Below are positions 17,012 through 27,785 of a stretch of DNA of 64,000 nt, piece after piece. How positions within the stretch are numbered: position 1 is the first letter of the stretch; every line of letters starts with the position of its first letter. The position numbers and the translations under genes are program-made. Location: positions 310,001 to 374,000 of the forward strand of contig CANKYU010000002.1 of NCBI GenBank assembly GCA_947488295.1, written 5' to 3'. Below the pieces are notes generated by a model. The model was not told the origin of the DNA and searched no databases. It saw only the letters and a program-made list of their open reading frames with translations. The stretch comes from an uncultured Anderseniella sp. GTDB lineage: Bacteria; Pseudomonadota; Alphaproteobacteria; Rhizobiales; Aestuariivirgaceae.

Positions 17012-18190
17012 TCATTCATCCCGTTGCAACGCCGCCGACAACAGCAGATGTACAAAGGCGGCGACCATGGCAATGGCTGCGGCTACGCCGCTAGCTGCAA
17101 TACTCCAGGTGGATATCACCAGCGCGCCAAGCGCGGATCCAAGCGATGCGCCGAGATAGATACAGGCCGAATTGAGCGACAGCACGATATTCTGTTGCTC
17201 CGGCGCCAGCTCGATCAGCCGGGCCTGCTGCGGCACCATGAACGACCAGCCGACCACGCTCCAGCCGAACATGGCAAACGCCACAAGCGCTTCGGTAAAC
17301 GGCAGCAGCGAAAACACCGGCAGGACCATGACTTGCGCCACGCACAGCACTATCAGCGTCCTGAAGCCGCCGACACGATCCGTGAGGAAACCGCCCAGAA
17401 TATTGCCGACAACCGCACCAAGGCCAAACAGTGTCAGCATGAAAGTCACACCATCGCGGCCAAAGCCAATCGTCGTTTCCAGCAATGGAGCTACATAGGT
17501 GTAGAGTATGTAAATCGCCGTGAGAAAAGATACGGTGAACGAAACGGCTAGCATGATGCGAGGCGCCGACAGCACCTTGCCCAGGCTGGCAAGAGAGGCC
17601 GGTTGAAACGGCACCTGGCCGGGAACCAGCGCCAGGACGCCAACCAGGCTGATGCCGGTGATCAGAGCGACAATCCAGAACGCGGCCTGCCAGCCATAGG
17701 TATAGCCGGCCCAGCTTCCCACCGGCACGCCCAGGACCTGGGCCAGGGTGAGGCCGAAAAATACCGTGGACAGGGCCTTTCCACGCTGCGCAGGCGCGCT
17801 GCACGAAACCGCGACAGCCGCTGCAACAGGCGTAAAGATACCAGCGCCAGCTGCTGCGATGATGCGGGCGGCAAACAACGTCACCGGCGATACGGCCACG
17901 GCGCTCAACAGCGCCGCCAGCAGGAACAGGGACAGCCCGGCAACAAGAACCACGCGGCGCGGAAGTGCACCGGTCAGGCTGACCAGCAATGGCGAGCAGA
18001 TCGCATAGGCAATGGCATAGACGGTTAGAACAAGCCCGGCCTCGGCATTGCTCATTGCCAGGCTTGACGCCAGCGGGGTGAGAATGCCGATCACGACAAA
18101 GGCCCCCATGCCAATGGCGAAATTTCCCAACGAAAGGATGGCCAGAAGCCCGACGCGTCCACCCGGTTGCGATACGGCAACCTCAACCAT
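17012..18190 (-). CDS. MFS efflux transporter (DHA1/arabinose-efflux type)
   Basis: A 392-residue major facilitator with about twelve hydrophobic segments. The loop between segments 2 and 3 reads GALPRRVVLVAGLSLFLLAALLS, and the 8-9 loop reads GGFLTDRVGGFRTL, the usual MFS signature positions. The family exports sugars or small toxic compounds by proton antiport; the substrate is unknown. It is divergent from lepA. Confidence 0.87.
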   Translation of the reverse strand: MVEVAVSQPGGRVGLLAILSLGNFAIGMGAFVVIGILTPLASSLAMSNAEAGLVLTVYAIAYAICSPLLVSLTGALPRRVVLVAGLSLFLLAALLSAVAVSPVTLFAARIIAAAGAGIFTPVAAAVAVSCSAPAQRGKALSTVFFGLTLAQVLGVPVGSWAGYTYGWQAAFWIVALITGISLVGVLALVPGQVPFQPASLASLGKVLSAPRIMLAVSFTVSFLTAIYILYTYVAPLLETTIGFGRDGVTFMLTLFGLGAVVGNILGGFLTDRVGGFRTLIVLCVAQVMVLPVFSLLPFTEALVAFAMFGWSVVGWSFMVPQQARLIELAPEQQNIVLSLNSACIYLGASLGSALGALVISTWSIAASGVAAAIAMVAAFVHLLLSAALQRDE

Positions 18191-18327
18191 GAACCATGAA
18201 TCCCTTTCGCCGGTGTTGATCTGCCATCATGTGTGTATGTGCACGCAGTATTACCGCAACTGTCAGAACAGCAGTAGAGCAATTTGTCCGCTTGACGGAA
18301 ACCTCATCCGCTGCCAAACACCAGCGC

Positions 18328-20130
18328 ATGACAGATACAACGCACATCCGCAATTTTTCCATTGTTGCGCATATCGACCACGGCAAGTCGACGCTGGCGG
18401 ACCGGCTGATCCAGACGTGCGGCGGACTGACCGCGCGCGAGATGAAAGAGCAGGTGCTCGACTCCATGGACATCGAGCGCGAGCGCGGCATTACCGTGAA
18501 GGCCCAGACCGTGCGTCTCGAATACACGGCTGACAATGGCGAGACCTACGAACTGAACCTGATCGACACCCCAGGCCATGTCGACTTTGCCTACGAGGTC
18601 AACCGGTCGCTGGCGGCGGTGGAAGGATCATTGCTGGTGGTCGACGCCGCCCAGGGTGTGGAAGCGCAAACACTGGCCAATGTGTACCAGGCGATAGAGA
18701 ACGACCATGAAATCGTGCCGGTCCTCAACAAGGTCGACCTGCCAGCTGCTGAACCCGACCGGGTCCGCCAGCAGATTGAAGACGTCATCGGGCTGGATGC
18801 ATCCGGCGCGCTGGAGATTTCAGCCAAGACCGGCATCGGCATCAAGGAAGTGCTCGAAGCGATTGTGCATCAGTTGCCGGCACCGAAAGGCGATGCCGAT
18901 GAACCGCTGAAGGCCATGCTGGTGGACAGCTGGTACGACGCCTATCTCGGCGTCATCGTGCTGGTGCGGATACTGGATGGCCGGCTGAAGAAGGGTATGC
19001 GCATCAAGCTGATGTCCACGGATGCCAACTACCTCGTCGACCGGGTCGGCGTATTCCGCCCGAAGCAGGAAATGGTGGCCGATCTCGGCCCCGGCGAAAT
19101 CGGCTTCTTCACCGCCGCCATCAAGGAAGTGGCCGACACCCGTGTCGGTGACACGGTCACGGAAGAAAAGCGTCCATGTGTCGAGGCCCTGCCCGGCTTC
19201 AAGCCGGCCCAGCCGGTGGTGTTTGCCGGTTTCTTCCCCGTCGATACGGCGGAATTTGAAGACCTGCGCGATGCCATGGGCAAGCTGCGCCTGAACGATG
19301 CCAGTTTTTCGTTTGAAATGGAGACCTCCGCCGCGCTCGGTTTCGGCTTCCGTTGCGGGTTCCTGGGGCTTTTGCACCTGGAGATCGTGCGCGACCGGCT
19401 GGAGCGCGAGTTCAATATCGACCTGATCACCACGGCCCCGTCAGTGATCTACCACATCCACCAGATCAAGGGCGAGACGCTGGAACTGCACAACCCGGCC
19501 GACATGCCCGAACCCAACTATATCGAGACCATTGACGAACCCTGGATCCAGGCCACCATTCTGGTGCCAGATGAGTATCTGGGTGCGGTTCTGAAGCTGT
19601 GCGAAGACCGCCGCGGCCGGCAGAAGGAACTGACCTATGCGGGCTCGCGCGCCATGCTGATCTATGAGCTGCCGCTCAATGAAGTGGTGTTTGACTTTTA
19701 TGACCGGCTCAAGTCAGTGACGCGCGGTTATGCAAGTTTCGACTACCAGATGACCGGGTACGAGCCCGGCGACCTGGTGCGCATGCACGTGCTGGTCAAT
19801 GAGGAACCGGTGGACGCGCTGGCCATCATCGTGCACCGCGGCCGGGCCGAACAGCGCGGCCGGGTCATGGTCGAAAAGCTGAAAGACCTGATTCCGCGCC
19901 ACATGTTCAAGATACCCATTCAGGCGGCCATCGGCGGCAGGGTCATCGCGCGTGAAACCATTTCGGCCATGCGCAAGGACGTAACGGCGAAGTGTTATGG
20001 CGGCGACGTCTCGCGCAAGCGCAAGCTTCTGGACAAGCAGAAGGAAGGCAAGAAGAAAATGCGCCAATTCGGCCGCGTCGAAATTCCGCAAACCGCGTTT
20101 ATTGCAGCGCTGAAGATGGACGAGAATTAG
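18328..20130 (+). CDS. lepA: Elongation factor 4 (LepA)
   Basis: A 600-residue translational GTPase. G1 is [10 protein letters not shown], the switch region is [14 protein letters not shown]3 is [12 protein letters not shown], and G4 is NKVDLP. The C-terminal LepA-specific domain has [26 protein letters not shown], the usual lysine-rich end. It acts on the ribosome and back-translocates or remodels stalled complexes. Residue numbering and homology favour the ATG at 18328; the frame is open upstream to 18229 without conservation. Confidence 0.97.
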   Translation: MTDTTHIRNFSIVAHIDHGKSTLADRLIQTCGGLTAREMKEQVLDSMDIERERGITVKAQTVRLEYTADNGETYELNLIDTPGHVDFAYEVNRSLAAVEGSLLVVDAAQGVEAQTLANVYQAIENDHEIVPVLNKVDLPAAEPDRVRQQIEDVIGLDASGALEISAKTGIGIKEVLEAIVHQLPAPKGDADEPLKAMLVDSWYDAYLGVIVLVRILDGRLKKGMRIKLMSTDANYLVDRVGVFRPKQEMVADLGPGEIGFFTAAIKEVADTRVGDTVTEEKRPCVEALPGFKPAQPVVFAGFFPVDTAEFEDLRDAMGKLRLNDASFSFEMETSAALGFGFRCGFLGLLHLEIVRDRLEREFNIDLITTAPSVIYHIHQIKGETLELHNPADMPEPNYIETIDEPWIQATILVPDEYLGAVLKLCEDRRGRQKELTYAGSRAMLIYELPLNEVVFDFYDRLKSVTRGYASFDYQMTGYEPGDLVRMHVLVNEEPVDALAIIVHRGRAEQRGRVMVEKLKDLIPRHMFKIPIQAAIGGRVIARETISAMRKDVTAKCYGGDVSRKRKLLDKQKEGKKKMRQFGRVEIPQTAFIAALKMDEN

Positions 20131-20139
20131 GGTTTTTTT

Positions 20140-20668
20140 ATTCCGCTCACGCAAGCAGCCTTCGGCTGCGCTCCGCTAGGGCGCACTTCGTGCGACGCGC
20201 AGTCGCGCTTGCCTCAGCACATGCGTGCTTCGGATTGGAATACATCAAATCAGTTGTGTTGAAATCTGGAACTAGGCCCGACGGGCCTCGGGCCGGTCAG
20301 GCCCGCCCCAGCGGAGCGCAGCCGAAGGCTGCTTGCGTGAGCGAAATAAACTTCATGCTCGAACAGCTTGTCCGCCTTCGGCGGGCCGTTCTCCGATCCT
20401 GAACAACCGTAGTGGTGAATTCCCCTCCGAGGCGCGAAGTGCCGAGGCAAGGCCGACCGGCCGTCGCACGAAGTGCGCCCTAGCGGAGCGCAACCGCAAG
20501 GCTGCTTGCGTGAGCGGAATAAACCACTCCGTTCTCCAACCCTGAACAACCGTAGTGGTGAATTCCCCTCCGAGGCACGAAGTGCCGAGGCAAGGCCGAC
20601 TGGCCGTCGCACGAAGTGCGCCCCAGCGGAGCGCAGCCGTCAGGCTGCTGGCGTGAGCGGAATAAACT
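20140..20668. repeat. Mosaic hairpin-rich intergenic repeat array (BIME-like)
   Basis: The gap after lepA is filled with palindromic modules rather than a gene. A module containing CGCTCACGCAAGCAGC and its GC-rich arm occurs once forward (from about 20147) and three times inverted (ending about 20345, 20520 and 20664). Two nearly identical units start at 20400 and 20543 (period 143 bases), each with TGAACAACCGTAGTGGTG, a CGAGGC-to-GCCTCG-like arm and the GCACGAAGTGC palindrome. A third module with GGCCCGACGGGCC is at 20276-20290. Related modules recur at 43.1-43.3 kb. Short open frames through this array are repeat artefacts. Confidence 0.85.
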
Positions 20669-20715
20669 TCACTCTCCGAACAGCTTTACTCAGCACTTCG
20701 TGCTTCGCGCCGTTT

Positions 20716-21816
20716 TCAACCCTCAAAAGCCTTGAAATGCTTGGACAGCTTCAGGCCCTGCTTCTGATAATTCGACCCGATGCCCTGGCCATACACCGTT
20801 TCAGGTGGTTCACTCAGGGGTTCATAGACCAGCCGGCCGATGATCTGGCCGTCTTCGAGGATGAACGGCACTTCGTGGCTGCGGACTTCCAGAACGGCGC
20901 GCGAGCCTTCACCGTCGCCGGACACATCACCGAAGCCCGGGTCAAAAAACCCGGCATAGTGCACGCGGAACTCACCGACCAGCGGATTGAACGGCACCAT
21001 TTCGGCGGCATGGGTCGGCGGCACGCGGACCGCTTCCTTGGACGCCAGAATGTAAAACTGGTCCGGGTCGAGGATCAGCGAGCCGCGCTGCCAGATCGGG
21101 TCCCAGTAGTCGAGAACCTCAAGACCCGCCTTGCGGTCCACATCCACCAGACCGGAGTGGCGCTTGGCGCGAAAACCCACCGGCTGATTGTCGTCGAAAC
21201 TCGACAGGTCGACGCTCAGGGCTATGCCATTGTCTATGGAGACATCTCCCGAAGTAACCAGTGGCTTCTGACTGTGCAGTTCGTGGATCAGATCGTCACT
21301 GGGCGACACGTTGCCGGAGCGAAAGCGGATTTGTGACAGGCGCGAACCGGTCCGCGCCAGGATCGGAAATGTCCGCGGCGATATTTCCGCATAGAGCGGG
21401 CCCTTGTAACCTGCAGGCACTGTATCAAACTCGGCCGCGTTATCTGCAATGACGCGGGTGAAGATATCCAGCCTTCCGGTTGAACTCTTGGGATTGGCCG
21501 CTGCCGACATGGTATCATCAAGCGCCAGCGCCTCCAGCAGCGGCACGATGTAGACACAGCCCACCTCCAGTACCGCACCGTCCGTCAGATCGATCTTGTG
21601 CAGGGAAAGCTGGTCGAGCCGGTCCGCAACCGTGTGGCGCGGACCAGGCATGAACGACGCCCGCACCCGCCACGCCACCTCGCCCAGACGCAGATCCAGG
21701 CTGGCCGGCTGCACCTGGTCCACATCCAGCGCGCTTTCCGCAATAATGTGGCCCGTTTCAACCATCTGGCGAATAATATGGGCAGGCGCAATGCCGTTTG
21801 CAGCTTGAGTGGTCAT
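20716..21816 (-). CDS. dcd: dCTP deaminase-like protein, double-length alphaproteobacterial type
   Basis: A 366-residue protein made of two dUTPase/dCTP-deaminase-like beta domains, about twice the length of E. coli Dcd. The first half has VDQVQPASLDLRLGEVAWRV, the usual SLDLRLG motif, and later YAEISPRTFPILARTGSRLSQ. The second half repeats related motifs (GFRAKRHSGLVDVD, EVRSHEVPFILEDGQIIGRL). Family members are annotated as 2'-deoxycytidine 5'-triphosphate deaminase, which supplies dUTP for thymidylate synthesis. The ATG complementary to 21814-21816 is favoured; the frame is open to 21867. Confidence 0.8.
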   Translation of the reverse strand: MTTQAANGIAPAHIIRQMVETGHIIAESALDVDQVQPASLDLRLGEVAWRVRASFMPGPRHTVADRLDQLSLHKIDLTDGAVLEVGCVYIVPLLEALALDDTMSAAANPKSSTGRLDIFTRVIADNAAEFDTVPAGYKGPLYAEISPRTFPILARTGSRLSQIRFRSGNVSPSDDLIHELHSQKPLVTSGDVSIDNGIALSVDLSSFDDNQPVGFRAKRHSGLVDVDRKAGLEVLDYWDPIWQRGSLILDPDQFYILASKEAVRVPPTHAAEMVPFNPLVGEFRVHYAGFFDPGFGDVSGDGEGSRAVLEVRSHEVPFILEDGQIIGRLVYEPLSEPPETVYGQGIGSNYQKQGLKLSKHFKAFEG

Positions 21817-22004
21817 CTGTAATGCTTTCTGATGCGTTTCAGATAGCAGAATTAGCATATCCACCATCCGGTGTCGGCTGTTACAGTCACTTATAGGCCG
21901 CGCAACAGCTTATTTTCGTGGATAAACAGGCACCTCAGGATATCTGACACAGACTTTCGTCATATCGGCAAAAGCGTTCAAGGAAACCAACGGCAAAGCG
22001 AATC

Positions 22005-22403
22005 ATGGACATGTATCAAACGGTTACACACGACATAGAAGTATCGGTCCTGCCGCAATACCTGGACGACAGGTCCGCGCCAGATGAGAATTATTATGTC
22101 TGGGCGTATACGGTCTCCATTGAAAACAAGGGGGACAAAACCGTGACCCTGCGGACGCGGCATTGGGAAATCATCGATGCCAATGGACAACGCCAGGATG
22201 TTGACGGAGAAGGCGTCATCGGCAAGCAACCCACGCTTGGGCCCGGCGAGCGGTTTGAGTACACTTCAGGCTGTCCACTCGCTACACCCAGCGGTTTCAT
22301 GGCGGGTTTCTATACGATGGAAGGTGCAAACGGAGAGATGCTGCAGGTTGAAGTTCCTGCATTTTCGTTAGACTCGCCAGACGCTGAACTGACCATAAAC
22401 TGA
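22005..22403 (+). CDS. apaG: ApaG domain protein
   Basis: A 132-residue ApaG protein with a fibronectin type III-like fold. Visible motifs are YVWAYTVSIENKGDKTVTLRTRHW, GVIGKQPTLGPGERFEYTSGCPL and GFMAGFYTM. ApaG is linked to cobalt/magnesium resistance and diadenosine tetraphosphate metabolism in enteric bacteria, but its biochemical role is unsettled. It precedes argE by about 30 bases on the same strand. Confidence 0.95.
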   Translation: MDMYQTVTHDIEVSVLPQYLDDRSAPDENYYVWAYTVSIENKGDKTVTLRTRHWEIIDANGQRQDVDGEGVIGKQPTLGPGERFEYTSGCPLATPSGFMAGFYTMEGANGEMLQVEVPAFSLDSPDAELTIN

Positions 22404-22434
22404 CCGCTACCGTGAATTTGGAGACCTTCCAGCC

Positions 22435-23598
22435 TTGAGTACCCAGCACACCATGTCGTCAGCAGAAATGCTGGGGCGTCTGATCAGCTTTGACACCACG
22501 TCGTGTAACTCCAATTTCCCGTTGATTGAATTTGCCGAGGCGTTTCTGCGCGATCAGGGCATCGAAACAATCCGGGCGGACTACGCCCCCGGCAAAACCA
22601 ATCTTGTGGCCAGCATCGGCCCCGCCGTTGACGGCGGCGTGGCCCTGTCTGGCCATACCGACACGGTGCCGGTAACCGGCCAGGCCTGGGCAACCGATCC
22701 GTTCTCCATGACCGAGATCGATGGTGACCTGTTTGGCCGGGGTGCCTGCGACATGAAAGGTTTCCTGGCCTGTTGCCTGGCCGCAGTGCCGCACCTGAAA
22801 TCGCGCAATTTGAGCCGCCCGGTTCATCTGGTGTTTTCATGCGATGAAGAAGTGAGCTGTGAAGGGGTGATCCCCGCCGTCAGGCGATTTGGTCACGACA
22901 TACCAAAACCGTCAGTGTGCATTGTCGGCGAGCCGACCATGATGGATGTGATGACGGGACAAAAGGCATGCCAGGCGTACCTGACGACCATTGCCGGGGT
23001 TGAAGCCCATTCCAGCAATCCGGCGCTGGGATGGAGTGCGCTGAACGAAGCCAACCTGCTGATCACCGAGATCAACAAAATCGCGCTGGAAATGCGCGAC
23101 AAGGAAAACCCGGACTGCCCGTTCGACCCGGCCTTCACGACGGTACATGTGGGCGCTGTTCATTCCGGCACCACCGTCAACATCGTGCCCAACCTGGCCA
23201 CCATCTCATGGGAGGCGCGGTTGCTGCCGGACCAGGACACAGATGAAATTCGCGACCGGATTGCCGGATTTGTTAGAGGCCGCAACGAAGTTATCCGCGC
23301 GGCCTATCCGGATGCCGGCATCGAGACCGACAATTACGTCAATGTGCCCGGGCTGGAGCCGGAACCGGAAGGCGAGGCAAAATCGCTGGCCATGCGGCTG
23401 ACCGGTTCAAACCGCACCGGCGTTGTGTCCTACGGAACCGAAGCCGGTCACTTTCAGGCGGCAGGCATATCGACGGTGATCTGCGGGCCGGGGTCGATTG
23501 ACCAGGCGCACAAGCCGGACGAGTTCGTCGCCGCAAGCCAGCTGGTGGAATGTGACAGGTTCCTTGCCCGCCTGGGTGATGAGCTCAGTGCCGGTTAG
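22435..23598 (+). CDS. argE: Acetylornithine deacetylase (ArgE)
   Basis: A 387-residue M20 metallopeptidase-family enzyme. Metal and catalytic motifs are SGHTDTVPVTGQ, GRGACDMKGF, the DEEVSCEG glutamates, EPTMMDVMTGQKA and the C-terminal EAGHFQAAGI. It hydrolyses N-acetylornithine to ornithine and acetate, feeding the ornithine carbamoyltransferase encoded nearby. The TTG at 22435 has GGAG upstream; the ATG at 22453 is an alternative start. Its last 4 bases overlap the end of the convergent hslO gene. Confidence 0.88.
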   Translation: MSTQHTMSSAEMLGRLISFDTTSCNSNFPLIEFAEAFLRDQGIETIRADYAPGKTNLVASIGPAVDGGVALSGHTDTVPVTGQAWATDPFSMTEIDGDLFGRGACDMKGFLACCLAAVPHLKSRNLSRPVHLVFSCDEEVSCEGVIPAVRRFGHDIPKPSVCIVGEPTMMDVMTGQKACQAYLTTIAGVEAHSSNPALGWSALNEANLLITEINKIALEMRDKENPDCPFDPAFTTVHVGAVHSGTTVNIVPNLATISWEARLLPDQDTDEIRDRIAGFVRGRNEVIRAAYPDAGIETDNYVNVPGLEPEPEGEAKSLAMRLTGSNRTGVVSYGTEAGHFQAAGISTVICGPGSIDQAHKPDEFVAASQLVECDRFLARLGDELSAG

Positions 23599-24623
23599 CC
23601 GGGATTGAGAATCTCATTTTCTTCAAACCGGTAACTGGCCGAGCAGAACTCGCATTTCACCTCTATCTTGCCATCCTCGGCCATGTGCGCCTTGTCGTCT
23701 TCTGGCATGTTGGCAAGAATGCTCTTCAGGCGGTCTGCCGAACAGGAACAGTAGCGCTTGAGTTTCAGTTCCGGATAAACGGTGACCCCGTCTTCGTGAA
23801 ACAGCCGGTACAGGACACGTTCGGACGACAGCAGCGGATCGATCAGTTCATGATCCTCCACGGTTTCCAGCAACAGTTTTGCCTTGCGCCAGTTGTCGTC
23901 TTCATCGACCTCAGGCTCACCATTGCCGGACGGATCATCACCGGAATAGACCTGCATCGGGCTGATGCCGCCGTCTTCCGGCAGATGCTGGATCATGATG
24001 GCGCCGGCGCGCCACTTGTCGCCTTGTCCTGCGCGACCGACCAGAGGGCCGGACGCCAGGCGCAACAGGGTCGGAATTTGCTCGGACTGGCGGAAATAAT
24101 CATGGGCTGCGTCAACCAGCGTGGCGTTGTTGAGGCCGACAATGCCCTGGTAGCGTTCCATGTCCTCGCCCTGATCAACTGTCATGGCGAGGTGCCCGTT
24201 TCCAATCACTGCCTGAGCGGTGACGGCACCGCCCGCTTCCAGGCGCGCGAGCGCATCAACATCAACCCGCGCGTAGCCTCTGACCTGGTCGGGCGAGACA
24301 AAGTCGGCCACCAGCATGGAGACCGGCCCGTCGGTCGACGTCTGCAGGATGAACTTGCCGTCGAATTTCAGCATGGCACCGAACATGGCCACCAGCGCAA
24401 CGGCTTCGGCCAGCACGGCAGACGCGGCCATCGGGTAATCATGACGGTTCAGGATGTCGTCCAGAATGCCGCCAAGGCGCACTACGCGGCCGCGTACGCC
24501 GAGCGGTTTGATGTCAAACGGCAGCACTGCGTCTTCAACCGATATTACCGTGCTTATGTCGAGCGTCGAAGGTTCAGTCACGTTGTGATGGGTTCCCAGT
24601 TTTTCTACAGTTTGCCGAGACAC
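23595..24623 (-). CDS. hslO: Redox-regulated chaperone Hsp33
   Basis: A 342-residue Hsp33 with the C-terminal zinc/redox switch CSCS and, about 30 residues later, CEFC. These four cysteines hold zinc when reduced and form disulfides on oxidation, activating the holdase. N-terminal features include [17 protein letters not shown] and [18 protein letters not shown]. The start is probably the GTG complementary to 24621-24623, overlapping the end of argF by 19 bases; an in-frame GTG at 24581 is an alternative. It forms an operon with argD and argF. Confidence 0.94.
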   Translation of the reverse strand: MSRQTVEKLGTHHNVTEPSTLDISTVISVEDAVLPFDIKPLGVRGRVVRLGGILDDILNRHDYPMAASAVLAEAVALVAMFGAMLKFDGKFILQTSTDGPVSMLVADFVSPDQVRGYARVDVDALARLEAGGAVTAQAVIGNGHLAMTVDQGEDMERYQGIVGLNNATLVDAAHDYFRQSEQIPTLLRLASGPLVGRAGQGDKWRAGAIMIQHLPEDGGISPMQVYSGDDPSGNGEPEVDEDDNWRKAKLLLETVEDHELIDPLLSSERVLYRLFHEDGVTVYPELKLKRYCSCSADRLKSILANMPEDDKAHMAEDGKIEVKCEFCSASYRFEENEILNPG

Positions 24624-25540
24624 CAGCGCAGGATGGCTTTTTGCGCATGGAGCCGGTTTTCGGCCTCGTCCAACACCACTGACTGCGCACCATCTATCAC
24701 GGAGCCCGTGACTTCCTCTTCACGATGCGCGGGAAGACAGTGCATGAAGACGGCCCCCTTGTCGGCACGCGCCATCAGGGCATCGTTCACCTGGTAGGGC
24801 ATGAGCAGGTTATGGCGGTTTGTCGCGTCCTTGTCGTTCATTGAGACCCAGGTGTCTGTGACAACGCAGTCAGCCCCCGACACAGCATCGTGCGGATCGG
24901 TTCCCAGGTGCAGATTGACCCCATTGGCCGAAGCCCATTCCAGTGCCGCAGCGTCGGGCGCCAGTTCTGGTGGCGTAGCCACTCGCAGCTCAAAGTCCAG
25001 TTTTCCGGCTGCATGGATCCAGGATGTCAGCACATTGTTGCCGTCTCCCACCCAGGCAACCGCCTTACCGGATATGGCACCTTTGTGTTCCTGCAGGGTC
25101 AGCAGGTCCGCCATGATCTGGCACGGATGCGACGCATCGGTCAGCCCGTTGATTACCGGCACCGTTGCTTGTGCGGCAAGCTCGTGAAGTTTTTCCTCGC
25201 CATGGGTGCGCAGCATGATGGCATCGACCATGCGCGACAGGACGCGGGCCGTGTCGCCCACGGTCTCGCCACGGCCAAGCTGCAGGTCGGCGGCCGACAG
25301 AACAAGCGACTCTCCGCCCAGTTGACGGATCGCAACATCAAAGGACACACGTGTCCTGGTCGACGGCTTCTCGAAGATCATGGCCAGCACGTGGCCCTCG
25401 AGCGGGCGCTGGCCGTCCACGACGCCCTTTGGCAGACCGGCACGGGCGCGCTTTGCCGACAGTGCGCCCGACAATATTGCATTGAGGTCGTCGCTCGAGA
25501 CGCCCGAGATATCCAAAAACGATTTCGTTGTGTCAGACAT
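24605..25540 (-). CDS. argF: Ornithine carbamoyltransferase (ArgF)
   Basis: A 311-residue transcarbamoylase. The carbamoyl-phosphate site [12 protein letters not shown], the [11 protein letters not shown] motif, and the ornithine-binding DTWVSMND and [11 protein letters not shown] motifs are all present. It converts ornithine and carbamoyl phosphate to citrulline in arginine synthesis. It lies 62 bases downstream of argD and overlaps hslO. Confidence 0.97.
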   Translation of the reverse strand: MSDTTKSFLDISGVSSDDLNAILSGALSAKRARAGLPKGVVDGQRPLEGHVLAMIFEKPSTRTRVSFDVAIRQLGGESLVLSAADLQLGRGETVGDTARVLSRMVDAIMLRTHGEEKLHELAAQATVPVINGLTDASHPCQIMADLLTLQEHKGAISGKAVAWVGDGNNVLTSWIHAAGKLDFELRVATPPELAPDAAALEWASANGVNLHLGTDPHDAVSGADCVVTDTWVSMNDKDATNRHNLLMPYQVNDALMARADKGAVFMHCLPAHREEEVTGSVIDGAQSVVLDEAENRLHAQKAILRWCLGKL

Positions 25541-25602
25541 GATCTATGCCGGAACCTCTTTAACTATTGGCCGAGGCCCGGGCCCCGAATTGAAACGGAT
25601 TT

Positions 25603-26790
25603 CTAGTTGTTGGCAGTCGATGATCGGAGCTGGCGGCAAGCGGCTTCAATGCACGCAACCGCCTGGGAAACCTCATCGGCGGTAATATTCAACGGCGGCA
25701 GCAGGCGTACGACATTGTCGCCGGCACCAATGACCAGAAGGTCATTTGCAACACAGGCTGCCTGCACGTCGGTGTTTGGTACCTTGCATTCCAGGCCGAG
25801 CATCAGTCCGCTGCCGCGGACCCCGGCAAAGATATCCGGAAACTCATCGGTCAGTCCTGCCAGCTTCTGGCTCAACAGCAATGACATCTGGCCTACATGA
25901 TCCAGAAAGCCGTCTTCCAGAACGATGTCGAGCACGGCATTGCCGATCGCCATCGCCATCGGGTTACCGCCATAGGTAGAGCCGTGAGACCCGGCGACCA
26001 TGCCCTTGGCTGCTTCTGCCGTGGCAAGGCAGGCACCCAGCGGAAAACCACCGCCAATGCCTTTCGCCGACGCCATGATATCCGGCACGATGGATGTGTG
26101 TTGATGGGCAAACAGCTTGCCGGTGCGCCCCATGCCACACTGGATTTCATCAAACACCAGCAGGATGCCGTGTTTGTCGCACAGTTCGCGCAACCCCTGG
26201 AGACATTTGGCAGGCACCCGCCTGATGCCGCCTTCGCCCTGGATGGGTTCAATCAGAATACCGGCGGTTTCAGGTCCAATAGCGTTTTCAACTGCTTCAT
26301 GATCGGCAAACGGCACCTGGTCAAAACCGTCAACGGCAGGTCCAAACCCGTCTATGTATTTTTGCTGGCCGCCGGCGGCGATGGTTGCCAGTGTGCGGCC
26401 ATGAAAAGCGCCCTCGAACGTGATCAGGCGGAATTTCTCAGGATGGCCGCAGGCTGCGTGATACTTGCGCGCCATCTTGATGGCACACTCCATGGCTTCT
26501 CCACCGGAATTGGTGAAAAACATAGTGTCTGCAAAGCTCGCCTCGCAGAGACGTTCCGCAAGGCGCTCGCCGTCGGGAATCCGATACAGGTTTGATGTGT
26601 GCCAGAGTTTCTCCGCCTGGTTCTTCATGGTGTCAACCAGGTGCGGATGGCAATGCCCGAGCGAATTGACCGCTACGCCTGCTCCAAAATCGAGCAGGGT
26701 ACGTCCGTCAGATGCCTTTACCCATGCGCCTTCACCGCTTTCAATGGAAAACGCTGTGCGATTATATGTCGGCAGAACAGCTTGTGTCAT
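25603..26790 (-). CDS. argD: Acetylornithine/succinyldiaminopimelate aminotransferase (ArgD)
   Basis: A class III PLP-dependent aminotransferase of 395 residues from the ATG at 26790; a TTG two codons upstream is possible. Motifs are [47 protein letters not shown], and [15 protein letters not shown] with the PLP lysine. It makes N-acetylornithine from N-acetylglutamate semialdehyde and often also serves lysine synthesis. It heads the argD-argF-hslO operon, divergent from gcrA. Confidence 0.95.
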   Translation of the reverse strand: MTQAVLPTYNRTAFSIESGEGAWVKASDGRTLLDFGAGVAVNSLGHCHPHLVDTMKNQAEKLWHTSNLYRIPDGERLAERLCEASFADTMFFTNSGGEAMECAIKMARKYHAACGHPEKFRLITFEGAFHGRTLATIAAGGQQKYIDGFGPAVDGFDQVPFADHEAVENAIGPETAGILIEPIQGEGGIRRVPAKCLQGLRELCDKHGILLVFDEIQCGMGRTGKLFAHQHTSIVPDIMASAKGIGGGFPLGACLATAEAAKGMVAGSHGSTYGGNPMAMAIGNAVLDIVLEDGFLDHVGQMSLLLSQKLAGLTDEFPDIFAGVRGSGLMLGLECKVPNTDVQAACVANDLLVIGAGDNVVRLLPPLNITADEVSQAVACIEAACRQLRSSTANN

Positions 26791-26974
26791 ACTCAAACAG
26801 ACCTTTCAGGGTACGCCAACCCTTGAAACAGCAAACGCCACCGGCAAGCGGCGGCGCAACTTCGTGTACCGTCAGTATATTGTGTTTTCGACACGTTGGC
26901 AACGTGAACACCCGCACGGCAAATCGTCATAAATTGATAAATCAGGTCTCAAAATCACAATATCATACCTGACT

Positions 26975-27202
26975 GAGTCAGAACGCCGCATCGACCTGCC
27001 ACAAAGCTGGGGATTAACTTGTCGTTAACCATGTTTTTCGGCCGAAGCTGGGGAAAACCGGTGAAATCCACCGCCTGACTCTTGCGCCAGATTCAGCCTA
27101 TTTAGTAGGGTCCCGATCACAGTCTACGAAATGTAGCGATCTCAGTCCGTACATATGCGTTTCACGCCGAACCGATAATGGCCGGCGATCGAAGAAGGAT
27201 TC
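26975..27202. promoter_or_regulatory. Cluster of GANTC (CcrM-type) sites in the argD-gcrA gap
   Basis: Four GANTC sites are present: GAGTC at 26975-26979, GACTC at 27077-27081, GATTC at 27090-27094 and GATTC at 27198-27202, the last just upstream of the preferred gcrA start. GcrA acts at promoters with N6-methylated GANTC in Caulobacter, so this arrangement suggests feedback. The remainder of the 417-base gap holds no gene. Confidence 0.5.
27014..27028 (+). promoter_or_regulatory. CtrA-type box upstream of gcrA
   Basis: TTAA at 27014-27017 and TTAA at 27025-27028 are separated by exactly seven bases (CTTGTCG) and followed by CC, matching the full CtrA recognition form TTAA-N7-TTAAC except for the reading on one side. 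It lies about 180 bases upstream of the gcrA start, in the argD-gcrA gap. Confidence 0.65.
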
Positions 27203-27207
27203 CGCTC

Positions 27208-27759
27208 GTGAGCGATGAACAATTACCGGGTGATCCCCCGCAAAAACTTCCCTGGACCGACGACCGGGTCGAGGCGCTTAAGAAGATGTGGGCCGAAGGC
27301 CTGAGCGCCAGCCAGATTGCCGCGAAGCTGGCAGGCGGCGTGACCCGCAACGCCGTGATCGGCAAGGTTCACCGCATGGGACTGTCAGGCCGCGTGACGC
27401 GCGCCAGGGTTTCAACACCGCGCACCCGCAAGACCCGTGAACCCAGCCATCCCGGCAGGGCAAGTGCGTCAAGCAGCGCGCCGCGCACATCCGGCAATAA
27501 TGCACTCAAGCCGCTGGCGTCAGTGAAGCCTGAACCCATTCCGGAACCGGTGGCGATCCATATTGCCGATATTCCGGTTGGTGAGCGGGTCACCATACTG
27601 ATGTTGTCAGACAAGACCTGCCGCTGGCCGATTGGTGATCCCGGCAGTGAGGAGTTCTGTTTCTGCGGCAAGCCCCCCAAGGAAGGCGCACCATATTGTG
27701 CAGGTCATGCGGCGCTTGCCTATCAGCCGCAACGCGACAGAAGCCGCCGCACGGGCTGA
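27208..27759 (+). CDS. gcrA: Cell-cycle regulator GcrA
   Basis: A 183-residue GcrA protein. The N-terminal DNA-binding part has PWTDDRVEALKKMWAEGLSASQIA and TRNAVIGKVHRMGLSGR, followed by a basic Ser/Pro-rich linker. The C-terminal part has DKTCRWPIGDPGSEEFCFCG and APYCAGH, the cysteine-containing sigma70-interaction domain. GcrA works with CcrM methylation to activate cell-cycle genes. I favour the GTG at 27208 because GAAGGA precedes it; an ATG at 27178 would add 10 residues without a clear ribosome site. Confidence 0.94.
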   Translation: MSDEQLPGDPPQKLPWTDDRVEALKKMWAEGLSASQIAAKLAGGVTRNAVIGKVHRMGLSGRVTRARVSTPRTRKTREPSHPGRASASSSAPRTSGNNALKPLASVKPEPIPEPVAIHIADIPVGERVTILMLSDKTCRWPIGDPGSEEFCFCGKPPKEGAPYCAGHAALAYQPQRDRSRRTG

Positions 27760-27785
27760 GCAGGAAACCGCAACAGATTTACAAG

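Noticed and set aside
20140..20668. CRISPR array
   Set aside because: Repeats are palindromic modules in both orientations with a 143-base period and no unique spacers of constant length; no cas genes are present.
20250..21336. Open frames through the array after lepA, including one continuing into the dCTP deaminase gene
   Set aside because: They translate repeat modules (REP-like peptides such as SGEFPSEARSAEARPTG twice) and then the antisense of a real gene.
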